Assembly: GCA_032717465.1 (NCBI GenBank)
Contig: CM064671.1
Span: 53,569,991-53,633,990 of the forward strand
Source of the DNA: Coenobita brevimanus
Taxonomy: Eukaryota > Arthropoda > Malacostraca > Decapoda > Coenobitidae
Direction of reading: 5' to 3'
Length of the DNA: 64,000 nucleotides
Of the stretch, positions 21,905-33,600 are shown piece by piece. Under the pieces are notes generated by a model. That model did no database searches. It was not told the DNA's origin and worked only from the letters and a program-made list of their open reading frames with translations. Every line of letters begins with the position of its first letter. Position 1 is the first letter of the stretch. Position numbers and translations under genes: made by a program.

Positions 21905-23316
21905 AGCTTAACAGAAATGGCCGGACAGACCGGGATAAACTTTCAATGTACCAGGCGACAAGTTCATATGCTGTTGCTGCCGAAAGCCTTGGTCATAATC
22001 TCTGGAAATTTGTGATTTCGCCTGCTACAGTCTATAGAACTCGATGCAAGAATAGAGAAGAGATAACAGCTGGACTCTCTGCATCAGTCAGGACAAAGAA
22101 TATCCCAGAGACACTTCACTGGGATGAAAAGCTACTTCCTAATATGTGTCAAGGCAAGAGTTTGCAAAACCGAATCGTTGTACTGCTTTCTGGGGAAGAG
22201 ACTGAAGACCTTCTAGGTGTTCCAGTAGCACTGAATGAAACTAGAGAAGAACTCACTCATGCTGTGATCAGAGAGGTACAGAAGACTAATCTTCAAGACA
22301 AGATTGCTGCGTTGAACTTTGATACTAGTGGAGCAAAGAGTACAATACATCAGGGTGTTTGGACAGTGACTGAACAAGAACTCGGAAGATCAATTGTCTG
22401 GCTGGCTTGCAAACATTATGTTCATGAGATCAACCTGAAAACCGTCTTCGAAGTATGCCACGGATATGCCTATGGACCAGATATAGGATTATTAAAGTGA
22501 TTCCAGACACACTCACCTTTTATCAATCAGTCCTTGAACAAGACTGTGGATTTTGTGTAACTCTTCCCCATCACCACTGCCCTTCAGGAGCGGAAGAAGT
22601 TAATGCTGACATTCTTGAAATCAACCCTTGAGAGCGGAAGTCATCCTCGTGAAGACTACAAGGAACTACTCCAGTTGGCATACATCTTCTTGGGGGGCCA
22701 ACTTGACCGGTCAACTTTCCGTCCACAAGGAGCTATGCATCAGGCACGATGGATGGCAAAAGGGATTTATGCTATTAAGATTGTGATATGTGGCAGCCAA
22801 TTTCCAACACTGATGCAGAGAGAAGCACGAGGCATGAACCAGATAGCACTTTTCATCTCCTTGATTTATGCTGAAGCACGGAATGAAGCGATGATACCTC
22901 AAAGGGCACCTCAAAATAATCTTTTTTTTTTTTAAGAGCTACTCGGACTGGAAAATTGCTGGTGCGGCTGAGAAGGCGGCAAGACATCACTTATGTATCT
23001 GATGGAGGAGTTTGTTGGCCTTGCTTTATCTGACGAGCGTCTGAAAGTTTCGTGAAGCAGGACATGGTGAGGAACTTGAGAAAGACGAATTGCAGCAAAG
23101 ACTTGAAAAGGCTTGAGGACAATAGGGCCCTGTTGAATAAGCCTTGGCCTACGTCCTTTCTGAAAAATCGGCCAGTCTGATCAAATGTCTGATGGCTTCT
23201 GGCATGGAGCCAACGTTCTTGAACAAGGATCCAGAAGAGTGGGAGGAGGATGGAAAGTAGCAGTTGGCACTGAAAAGAGTGAGGTGGTCAATGACGTTGC
23301 AGAGCGTGGGATTACC
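21905..23316 (+). pseudogene. Unclassified transposase-like gene G1, 5' part (interrupted by piggyBac A1)
   Basis: The plus frame 21946-22500 is open for 184 codons and includes SYAVAAESLGHNL, ETLHWDEKLLP, LNFDTSGAKSTIHQG and GRSIVWLACKHYVHEINL. Further pieces follow: HPREDYKELLQLAYIFLGG and AMHQARWMAKGIYAIKI (22630-22770). The FDT..(S) motif, the C.HH/Y..E motif and the REDY..LL and ARWMAK motifs recur in uncharacterised invertebrate proteins that I take to be DNA-transposon derived, perhaps hAT-like; I cannot assign the superfamily. Stops and shifts from 22500 on mark it as a pseudogene. It continues after A1 at 27564. Confidence 0.55.
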
Positions 23317-23320
23317 TTAA
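23317..23320 (+). other. TTAA target-site duplication, left of piggyBac A1
   Basis: TTAA preceding CCCCTTAACCGCGGGG. The outer TTAA is taken as the duplication because the opposite terminal repeat reads CCCCTACACCGCGGG after TTAA in copy A2. Confidence 0.85.
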
Positions 23321-23335
23321 CCCCTTAACCGCGGG

Positions 23336-23396
23336 GCGTCACTTTCGTGACGCTCGGCTACAATGGATCATACCGCGGGGCGTCACTTTTGTGATT
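23336..23396 (+). repeat. Subterminal hairpin-like repeats of piggyBac A
   Basis: ACCGCGGGGCGTCACTTT occurs twice within about 60 bp. The first copy continues into GCGTCACTTTCGTGACGC, a 7-bp inverted repeat around TTTC. The same pair is kept in inverted orientation at the right ends of A2 (about 43175-43236) and A3 (about 52175-52236). These are candidate transposase-binding sites; that role is inference. Confidence 0.75.
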
Positions 23397-23528
23397 CTGT
23401 GTTATTTTGAATTATCCCGGGCTCTCAAGTGGTGGCTTGTATCATCTATCAGTACTGCCAATGTCCAACACTAGTCAGCACTCCAAATCTCATCTGTACT
23501 CCCATCCATTGTTGACATTTTAGCTATT

Positions 23529-24464
23529 TTACCCCCTTCGTGACTCCCCTCCCTACCTGCCCTCCATTACCCTCTCCTCTCATCTCCCACGTCGCGCTGC
23601 GCTACGGAAATTTCCCCCTTCTTTTTCCACAGATTTCATCCATTGAAATAAGCCCTATGCCCTATATTTTTACCCAATAATATATACCAAAAAAAAACAG
23701 GTAAGTGATAGTGTTATACTCCAGAAATTGGCTAATTATCACCTGACAACACCTCATGTGCATTCATTCGCTACATTACCACGGTAATTTCCCCTTTGAT
23801 TTATGCCTTGTAATCGATGTCTGTAATAAAAATATATATCAGAAAGGAAGGGAGAATCCTAATTGACATTTACATTCACCTGGAACAACCTATTTCTTTA
23901 TTTATTGCCGAGATTTTCTACCTATAAAAAATTAGCCTGTAAGTTAGCAGCAGTAAGCCTAAAGTGTCATTGTCAACCCTTCCCTTCTCAGATAATTTAC
24001 CCCCTTCGTGACTCCCCTCCCTACCTGCCCTCCATTACCCTCTCCTCTCACCTCCCACGCCGCGCTGCGCTACGGAAATTTCCCCCTTCTTTTTCCACAG
24101 ATTTCATCCATTGAAATAAGCCCTATGCCCTATATTTTTACCCAATAATATATACCCAAAAAAAAACAGGTAAGTGATAGTGTTATACTCCAGAAATTGG
24201 CTAATTATCACCTGACAAAACCTCACGTGCATTCATTCGCTACATTACCACGGTAATTTCCCCTTTGATTTATGCCTTGTAATCAATGTCTGTAATAAAA
24301 ATATATATCAGAAAGGAAGGGAGATTCCTAATTGACATTTACATTTACCTGGAACTACCTATTTCTTTATTTATTGCCGAGATTTTCTACCTAAAAAAAA
24401 TTAGCCTGTAAGTTAGCAGCAGTCAGCCTAAAGTGTCATTGTCAACCCTTCCCTTCTCAGATAA
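23529..24464 (+). repeat. 468-bp direct tandem duplication in the piggyBac A 5' region
   Basis: Copy 1 at 23529-23996, copy 2 at 23997-24464. Both run from TTACCCCCTTCGTGACTCCC to CTTCCCTTCTCAGATAA, with few differences. The transposase reading frame starts about 40 bp after copy 2. The duplication is recent relative to the divergence between family members. Confidence 0.95.
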
Positions 24465-24505
24465 GCCGCGGCATTTAGTTCCTTGTCCTCCACTGCAGAG
24501 ACAAC

Positions 24506-26727
24506 ATGTCGCACTCGCGCCCCGCCATTCCTGCCGCTTCTGCGCCCATTGCAAAGGGCCCCGTGACCTCTACGCTAAAGAAAAGTGTTGAGGCAAGCAG
24601 GAAAGGCCTCAGTGACTCTGCAGTGGCACGAGAACTTGCAGAATTGTCCATGATAATAATGGACAGTGACTTTGACGATTCGGGTGAATCGTGTGATGAG
24701 CCGGGTGAGGTTATCGCGCCAGAAACAGCGACAACAAGTGCTTCTACCAGTGAATTAGTGTCTAGCTCCAAGGGAAAGGAGCCTTTAGTGCAGGAAGGAC
24801 AAGAATTTGGGAAGGGAGTGAAAAGGCGGCGTGTTAGCCCCAGAGCAATGCCCCCACGTGACCCAGCCCGCCATGAGTCATGAGTGCATTCACCTCCCCG
24901 TTCCCCAAGCCCCGCTTTACTCATCTCGTCATCATCGTCGGCTGAGTTATCTCCGGAGTCTTCGTCGTCGGAGTCACCACCAGCATCAACAGTGAAGGCC
25001 GGCCGTAGAGGTAGAGGTAGATCTAAGAGAGTGAAAAGTAGTGTAGCTAGTAGGGTAAGGGCTGCTAGTGCGTACGGCAACCTAGGGTCAGTGAGAGTGA
25101 CCTTGACAGAGATAAGCCTCCCTCTCAGCCAACCTCCACCACCACCACCACCACCAGCCCTCCACCGCCACGCCAGGGAATCCTGGACGCCTTCGCGTGG
25201 ACGGAAGGGTCAGATTTTGTCCCCGAAAACCTGGTTTTCGATGAGAGCTCGTCAGGAGTTCAGCCTGCCTTCACTATGGATGAAAATGCTGAGTGTGTCG
25301 ACTACCTTTTGGCCTTCCTAGATGACGAAGTCATGCAGCACATATGTGATGAGACCAACAGGTACGAATCACAACGTGCTGCTAGTGGTATAGGTGCAGC
25401 CAAGATGCAACAGTGGACCATGCTGGGAGTGCAGGAGCTGTATGTGTTCTTTGCCCTCATGCTTCTTATGCCACACTCCAAGAAGCATGAGTTGGAAGAA
25501 TACTGGTCTATGGACCCCTTACTACCCTCACCGACCTTCAATAAGTACATGGCCAGAGATCGCTTCCGGAACATCATGGGAAACCTGCACTTTGCCGATA
25601 ATGATGTACCTTCCCAAACTGACCCACTCTGGAAGATCCGGGAGATTCTGAACAGAATGAAAGATAAGTTTATGTCATTCTTCCACCCATTTCAGAAGGT
25701 TGTCATTGATGAATCCTTGGTTTTGTTCAGAGGATGTCTTCGGTTTGTTCAGTACATTCCAAGCAAACGCCATCGCTTTGGAATTAAGTTCTTTGTACTG
25801 TGCGACTGTAAGACGGGGTACATCCTTGACTTCGTCATATATTCAGCCAGCACTGTCGATCTCGATAAAACTCACCCCCTTGGCTTCTCAGGCTGTGTAG
25901 TGAAAGTGCTCCTAGAAAAGTATTTTGGTGGGAATCATGTGCTGTATACAGACAACTACTATACAGCACCGAAACTTGCCAAATACCTTTCTAAGCACGG
26001 CATTGGCTCCTGAGGCACTGTGAAAAGTAATCGTGCCAACTTCCCCAAATTCCCAGAGGCGGGAAACTCACAGCGAGGAGACGTGCACCTACGCAAGTGT
26101 GAGAAGATGCTGGCAATACGGTGGCATGACAAGAGAGTCTTGCACATGCTCACCACCGTACATAAGAGGGAGATGAGAGACAGTGGGAAGGTCGATCGTA
26201 GGACAGGCGAACCTGTGATGAAACCTGATGCTGTGTTGGACTATAATATCAACATGCAGCTGGTGGACAAGTCCGACATGATGATTGGTGAGATCGACTG
26301 CCTCAGGAAGAATACTAGGTGGTACAGGAAAGTTTTTCTGCATCTCATAGATATGACGATGCTGAACGCCTTCATCCTGTACAAGATGAAGGTCAAGCCA
26401 CCCAAGTCCTTCTCCCTGAGGTTGTTCGCCAGGACTTGTGTCCAGCAGCTGCTGGAAAAATATGGTAGGGTGCAAGCAGCAACTCCAAGGCGCCATCCAG
26501 TTACACTTCCCGACCGACTTGAGCAGAGGGCGTATATGGATCGGCACAGACTTGAGCTAATGCCTGCCACAGGGAAAAGGAAGGCTGCGATTCGCAGGTG
26601 TCAGGTATGTGCGCATACCACACGCTGCACACCTGAGCATAAACGCACCTCTTGGCAGTGCACTGAATGCCAGGTTCCCCTCTGTGTAACCTGCTTCTTC
26701 GATTATCACAGCCAGAAGCAGTTCTAA
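24506..26727 (+). pseudogene. piggyBac transposase (DDD), one frameshift and two in-frame TGA
   Basis: Start ATG at 24506 after the 5' repeats. The N-terminal ~200 residues are Ser/acidic with a basic patch and open with GLSDSAVAREL. A TGA lies at 24881-24883. A frameshift falls in the CCA-rich stretch at about 25130-25165, after which FAWTEGSDFVPENLVF and the core continue in another frame. Catalytic aspartates are present: VIDESLV (about 25705), YTDNYYT (about 25950) and LVDKSD (about 26260). A second TGA (26011-26013) replaces the Cys expected in the CGTV motif. The C-terminal Cys-rich domain ends with CTECQVPLCVTCF. Roughly 740 codons in all. Intact enough to define the family; probably not functional as read. 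Confidence 0.9.
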
Positions 26728-27563
26728 CAGTGCAAGTGTGGAAGCAGAATTATTTGGAAATAATGTGTAAATAATGTGTAAATAGCAGGTGAAAGCAATG
26801 GATGTTCAGTTCATATGATTGAACAGTGTATTATAGTTTTATCTTACTGAAAGTGACAGTGAATAACATATTGTATGTAAAATAGAAGGGTAAATATTGA
26901 AAATAGAATAGAAAATGTAAATAGTAATGTAAGTAATTAGTAATATAAGAATATGAGTACAAATAATTTATGTTATAACAGTGAGAGTGAATCCGTGGCT
27001 CTCTACGTATTTTACTGACTGAAAAATTGAATGACTTCAGTGACAATAAAATAATACGACTGAAGGAAACTTATGGAGAAAGACTCCAGATATATATAAG
27101 TGTGATATAGTAATAGAAATATAAAGTGTGAGGGGTTTTATGAATAACAAATGACAGAGTGCCTAGAGCGAACTAGCGCAAGTGCGGCGATCAGACGCGC
27201 TCGTAATTTCCATTGCTTTCACTGTTTTTTTTTTTAGTATGGATCCCAAACTACTTGAAAATGGTAGAATAGTGTTTATAGTGTTCGTATCTGGCTGTGG
27301 TAATCACATTACGGGTTGTCGGGAAGTGTAAAGTGGAGACTTAGTTACCCTACTTCAGAGGTCTCCACAAGTCCTACGGAAACTGACGAAGGCTCAACAA
27401 TCATTCCAGGAGAAAGCTGAAGGTATGTACAATAAGCATATATAATTTTATTATTCTAGGACTAATAACTGATTTTTGGCAAATATTTTTTGAGAGACTG
27501 TCGGAGCCCAAATAACCCCGCGGGACACGCAAGTCATTGGTAAACAAGTCCGCGGTGTAGGGG

Positions 27564-27694
27564 TCAATCAAGCGCTTCAACACGTCGGTCACAATGAAAG
27601 AGGACCATAAACAGTTTCCGCTCAAAGTGCCTTGCGAGCATGCACGACTGGTTCCAAAGAAGATGAAGGAGCTGGTGAAACTAGCTTTTATTTA
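27564..27694 (+). pseudogene. G1 transposase-like gene, 3' end after piggyBac A1
   Basis: After the right target copy (TCAA), the frame continues as IKRFNTSVTMKEDHKQFPL and ends at TAG near 27694. Joined to the left flank (VNDVAERGIT before 23317) with one TTAA, the translation is continuous. Copy G2 shows the matching segment as VNDAA then RGMTLNEKFTSNP. This supports a single gene split by A1. Confidence 0.7.
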
Positions 27695-28330
27695 GTGTAT
27701 TAGTTTCTGCATACAATTTTTACTTCGAATTTAAAACATGTATATCGAACATTTCTTTTTCAGCACATTGAGAAGAGTCATGATTTTGCTCGACCTGTAA
27801 ATATACTTCAATTTTATCAAAAACTGACTTGAATGATCATTATGAGTGTGTAACAAGGGCGTGATGTATTAGCATGAAAAAAATAAGTTTAAATTTTTAC
27901 TTTTTTTTTTTTTAAACACGCTAATGTAATATATCCATACGTTAGAGTGTCCTAAGTTTGTAATGTTGATGGAATCTGGCTGCATGTGTATTGCCCAGAG
28001 GGGGTTATGGTTAGGATATTTGCTTCGGGATTTTTTACTTGATATGATGATATTTAGAGTTCCCGATGTTTGACCACTTTTTTTCTTTAATTCACAGATA
28101 ATGGCGACGTGGTCAGATACCAGTGTGTGAGCAATCAAAAAGTCTCCAGTATTTGAGCTTGGTAAATCTCGTTTACCATGTTCAGTAATATGGATGTGTT
28201 ACTCCTGTAATTTTACCATCACCACACCCAAAGGAAGACAGATTCACAAAGCATCAAGCTGTTATAATGGCTGTCTTCGAAGTTTAGTCTAGAGTCAATT
28301 CAAATATGGCATCTATCTTCGCTCATGTTT
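27695..28330. other. Unassigned stretch with a possible LINE endonuclease scrap (minus)
   Basis: The minus frame 27869-28138 contains LVSDHVAIICELKK, which resembles the SDH motif closing an APE-type endonuclease. No other endonuclease motif is visible, so this is weak. Confidence 0.3.
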
Positions 28331-28559
28331 CAAGTAACTAAGATCTTTGATTAAGGGGTACCAAAACGTACTGAAAAACAAAAGCCATAATGGAATGGCC
28401 TACAACTTCCAGAGGGAGGTATTCTTGGCTGATATAGGGGATATTTTTATACTGCCCACTCTGATGCTCAGAATCGGTGGTATATCCCTCTTGAAGACAA
28501 TAGATTTCTCAATTACAAAGGGCTGGGCCACTGAGGATTGCAAAGTCAATTTAGCTGTG

Positions 28560-30275
28560 CAAAAGAGGCGAGAAAGGGTAAATTCTCCAAAGTGAGCTTA
28601 CCAGCAATAAGCATAAAAGAGGCCCCAGCTGCTGGAGTCACAGGCGATGGATTCTGTAACAGCAGTAGCACATGGTGAGTTGATGATGAAGCCGTTGCTT
28701 GTGGACCAAACCTCCCAAAAGCTCCACAAAATGATTGCCTGAAAGAGAGTTTTAGCAACCAAGATCTGGCAGTGACTTGGGATCGTGAGGGCCTTTCTGT
28801 TCGGCAGGCAACAGCAACCTATGATGTGACTGCAAAATCCGTGGTTGTCGATCTTGGCAAGGTTCCATCAAAGAGCATGGTTCACCGTTTCCTCAAAAAG
28901 GCTTGGTCAGTGGCAGGGACCCAGATTATTGGCTGCCTCGATCAATTTCAACCTTCAATGCAGCTCCACTAGGACTCAAAACTTTTTCCTGATGTCGGAC
29001 ATGACCGCATCCCATTTGATCAGATTACTCTTTTAATGACTTAGGATGGTGTAGAAGAGCTTTTGGGAGTACCAAAAATATAGGAACAGGACAGCATCAG
29101 GGATTGAGGGTAAGATCATAGGCCTGGTGTTCAACAAAGACCTAGTGCAGGGGACACATGTGCGTATGGAGGATGAGTTGAGGTGGTCTCTTCTGTGGCT
29201 AGCTTCTGGCCATCATATTTATGAAGTTCTCTTCAAAGATGTCTTAGTCATGTGCATAAGAAAACCACCTGGCTCTGAAATCCCGCGTTTCAAGAGATTC
29301 AAGAGGCTTGGGCGTCAATGAACCACTATCAGTTGGATGCGTTTGACAGTGACCCAGTCACTAAACCCTTCATTAATGACAATGCCGGCCTCTTGCAAAT
29401 GCGACCCAAGGTAATGGATTTTCAATGCAGTGTCCCGAAAACTGGAAACCATCCTCGAGAGGATTATGAAGAGATACCTCGTTTGAACCTCCTGTACCTC
29501 AGGGGAGACTTAGAACACCACAAACTTTTGCCCCCAGGAGCATATCATCAGACAAGATGGATGGCAAAAGTCATATACTATTGGAAGATAGCTCTACTTC
29601 AGCCCAAGTTCTCCAAACTCAGTCACCAAGAGTGGCAGGGAGTGTGCCGTATGGCCCTATTTGATAGTCTCGTTTACGCCGTCGCTGGCATGAAGCTCCA
29701 GTCGCCATTAAAGCACTTAAATGTGACGCCAGCCTTTGTAAAGAACTCAACCGGTACTCTGAGAAGGACATTAGTAACATGGCTTACCAGGCTATGCTTC
29801 ATCACCTGTGGTATGTCTCGGAAGACTTGATCTGTCTTGCAATGCTTGACAACAGAGTTAATGATGATGAGAAGAGTAGAATCACGGTCAACCTGAAGAA
29901 GCGCCAAGAGAAAGGACTCAGTCTGGTCCAAAGCAAAGGGCTCCAAGGGGATGGCCATCTGAGTCCATGAGTGATGAGTCGGTTCCCCAAACTGTTCCAG
30001 TCTCTCCAAGATGAGCCCATGTTCCTTGATACAGGCCCTTCAACATGACACTCTGACGATAACTTTAGTCTTGCAAAGAAAAAAGCAGAAGACCTGAAAG
30101 TGGTCAATGATGCAGCATAGAGAGGCATGACCCTCAATGAGAAATTCACAAGCAATCCTCCGAACCGTGGCGAAGAAGGCCTCCAATTTCTCCTACAGAG
30201 TGTCCACTTCCACTGACGGACTGTGAAGCAGAAAGGAAAGAAGACAGACCTCATGAAGCAAGTGTTTATGTAAAA
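28560..30275 (+). pseudogene. Unclassified transposase-like gene G2, decayed
   Basis: A second copy of the G1 family. N-terminal part at about 28760-28960 (LSVRQATATYDVTAKSVVV). EELLGVP at about 29050. WLASGHHIYEVLFKDV and GSEIPRFKRF at 29190-29300. The plus frame 29318-29830 contains HPREDYEEIPRLNLLYLRG and AYHQTRWMAKVIYYWKI. Further pieces continue to about 30275 (MLHHLWYVSEDLICLAMLD). Frameshifts divide it into at least six pieces. It lacks the clear FDT motif kept in G1. It lies in the receptor intron. Confidence 0.55.
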
Positions 30276-30584
30276 TACATATATGCTAAAACGATGAGGA
30301 CTTTATTTTATTCAGTTTTGAGAATGTCCGTTGCTCCATTAATTTTGGATAAAAGAAAACTCATGAAATAAAATATTGCGTTATTTCTATGGCAGTATCA
30401 GTTTTTAAAATGGTTAATTTTGAAGACATGAATTAAAGGATTCTGTTGTCGAGACTTTTAACCGTCTTTCAGTCTTTCTGAAAAATTCCATGATGTTTTC
30501 TGATGGTAAGTACTAATGGGCACAACACGAACGAGCTTGCATCCCGATATTTTTCCCAACCTTATGTGCTTGGGATATCCTTAA

Positions 30585-30633
<49 letters not shown>
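30585..30633. repeat. (TA)n at the 3' end of LINE-H copy H3
   Basis: About 24 TA units directly abutting CCTAGGCTGCTTCCCCC, the 3' end of H3 on the minus strand. It is likely the element's simple-repeat tail. Confidence 0.9.
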
Positions 30634-30636
<3 letters not shown>

Positions 30637-33600
30637 AGGCTGCTTCCCCCAAGGAAAGGGAGGTAGCCGAGACAGGTCAATACACTCCCAATTTACTCAT
30701 TCACTCAACACATTCATTCGCATCTTAGCCTCAAAGGAGAGACGGGACAGATCCTCACCGCACCACACTGCACATGGGTCAACTGCGCAGTGCAATCATT
30801 GACATCCGTAGCAGGGCCCAATAGCAGAGCTGGTTTACCCCTGCCACATCATAATAGACTCATCCTCTTACCCACACCTGACCTGGTCAGCTGATCAGAC
30901 AATTGTGGGAGAATATCCCCTCAGGGCTGCGTCATCATTTATTCATTCACAGTTTCTCTCCACTCATTTCTATGATGCACAGCCACTCTTCCTTGCTCAA
31001 CAGACACCCCTCTCGCATCCATCGCTCTCTTCACACTGTCCATCCATCCTATTTGTGGTCTTTCTCTCAGCCTTACACCTCTCACATCAGGTCTAGTTAT
31101 CTTTTTCACCAATCGCTCATTATCCATTCTCTCCATATGCCCAAACCATCGCAACACCCTCTGCTCAACTCGATCAGCCATCTCCCGAGCAACTCTAGTT
31201 CTCCTTCACACATCATTTCTCACTCGATCCATACGTGTCACTCCACATATACTCGTCGGACATCTCATCTCCATTATATTCAAACTTTCCCTTTCTGCTA
31301 CACCCATAATCCATGTTCAGCCCCATATAACGCAGTTGGTACCACAACATTCTTATACAGCCTTCTCTTTACATCCATTCTAAGCCAAAGACATCTAAAC
31401 ACTTCTTTCATTCCTCCCAGCACCTTTCCTACCTCATTCATTCTAAACTTCACTTCTGCATCTATTCTTCCACCCACAGCAACATGTGACCCTGAATACT
31501 TCAAACACTTTACCTCCTCAAACAACTCACCATTCAATACTATATTCATCCTCCTACCATCTTCCAACCTCGTACACTTCATCACTTTACTCTTATTCTC
31601 ATTTACTTTCAGTTTTCTTCTTTCACACACCCTTCCAAACTCCTTTACTAACTGTTTCAATCTCTCCTCCGAATCAGCTACCAGTGCAGTATCATCTGCA
31701 AACAGCAGCTGCTTCAGATTCCACTCTCTACCATCAACATTCACCAGACTCAGACCTCATTCTAGCATTCTTGCATTTACCTCCCTTACAATTCCATCCA
31801 TATAAATATTAAACAAACAAGGCGACATCACACATCCCTGCCCAGCCCCACTCTTACCGGAAACCAATCACTCATAGTATTTTCCACTCTCACACACGCT
31901 CTACTGTTTACACAAAACTTTTCACTCCTTTTAGTAACCTACTGTCAATTCCAAACAATCTTAAAACAGTCCACAAAGCCCCCCCTATCATTTCTATAAT
32001 ATGCTTTCTCAAGATTCATGAACGCCCAAAACATCCTTACTTTTCGCTAAATACTTTCCACACACCTGTCTCACAGCAAGCACTTGATCCACGCATCCCC
32101 TCCCTCTCCTAAAGCCACACTGCTCCTCACCAATCACTCCCTCTGTACCGTCTCTAACTCTCTTAATAATTAAGAGAGTTAGAGAGGGTTAATTATTAAC
32201 ACCCTACAATACACCTTACCTACAAAACTCAAGAGACTTATACCCCTAAAGCTAATACACTCATACTTATCACCCTTGCCTTTATACAACGGGACCACAC
32301 AAGCACTTGCCCAGTCAATTGGCACCATACCTTGCACAAAGCACACATTCAACAATCTTACTAACCAGTCAACAATAGTCGCTCCACCACCTTTCAGGCA
32401 TTCCACAGCACACCCATCCACATCTGCAGCTTTCCCTTTATTTATCTCCTCTACTGCCTCCTGCACTTCCTCCTTCGTGATCAAACAATCATTCAACTCT
32501 CCCAACACATTTATTCCTTGCACCCTTCCATCCGCCACAATCTCAGCTTCCCCTTCCTCCTCTACATTTAACAGTCGTTCAAAATACTCAACCCATCTTT
32601 TCCTTACTGCATCCATCCCAGTTAACATCCTTCCATCCTCTGCATTTACTCGCTCTTCCTTCCCAGACTCTCCCTTTCCCACCCTTTTCACCTTCTTCCA
32701 AAACATTTTCTTATTCTGTTGAAAATTCTCAGTCAACCGCCTATCCCACTTCTCATCTGCTGCCACTTTAGCGTCAAACACAGCCCTTCTCGCCTTATTC
32801 CTTTTTGCCTTATACCTCTCATAATTATGACACCTCATCCTACCTCTGCAGCCACGCTTCATATGCACGTCTCTTCTCAGACACAGCCATACTTACTTCC
32901 TCGCACCACCACTCACTTCCTTTTCTTACACCACCACCCACTCGTCTCACACCACACACCTCTTCCGCATGCCCCACCACACCACCACACCACTCTTAAA
33001 CAACTGCCATTCCGCCTCCACACTGCCATTTTCCTGACCTTTCACTGCGTTCCACTCATCTTTCAATTTCTCCTGTCTCTTTTTATCCAACTCACTTTCA
33101 AAACCTCCCTGCCACACCTAACCCTCCTAGCTTTCACCCATCTCTTACCTACTCTTAACTTTCCCTCCACCAGGTAGTGGTCAGACATACCTCCACCCTC
33201 CCTTCTCAAAACTCTCACATCCAACAATCTTCCTATTACATTCCTAGACACAACCACATAGTCCATCAGTGCTCTGTCAACAACCCTTCCACCTTCCTGT
33301 CTCACCCATGTATACTTATAATATCTTTCTTCCCAAACAAGGTATTTCCAATCACCATCTCTTGCTCAACACACATCCCTATCCTTCGTTCCCCATTTTC
33401 ATTTCTTCCAGGCACATCATGTATACCAACTACACATTCAACTGCTGCATTTCCCACTCTAGCATTCAGATCTCCCATCATTACCACATTCACATTCGCT
33501 CCAAAACTCTGCAGACACTCATCAACATCATTCCAGAAAGACTCCTTCTCTTCTTCATCCCTTTCACTACCAGACCTATATGCACTCACAAACACCCACA

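Larger units (their letters stand above)
23321..27563 (+). mobile_element. piggyBac family A, transposase-bearing copy A1 (4.2 kb)
   Basis: Left terminal repeat CCCCTTAACCGCGGGGCG. Right terminal repeat, inverted, CCCCTACACCGCGGAC. Target duplication TTAA on the left and TCAA (one mutation) on the right at 27564-27567. It holds a 468-bp tandem duplication, a damaged but nearly complete transposase and about 830 bp of 3' non-coding sequence. The last ~390 bp (27180-27563) reappear inverted at the left ends of A2 and A3, and the first ~220 bp reappear inverted at their right ends. Those two are therefore deletion derivatives of this family. Confidence 0.9.

Noticed and set aside
26011..26013. 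Selenocysteine recoding of TGA in piggyBac A1
   Set aside because: The gene also has a frameshift and another TGA, and no SECIS element was recognised; ordinary mutation of a Cys codon is enough.
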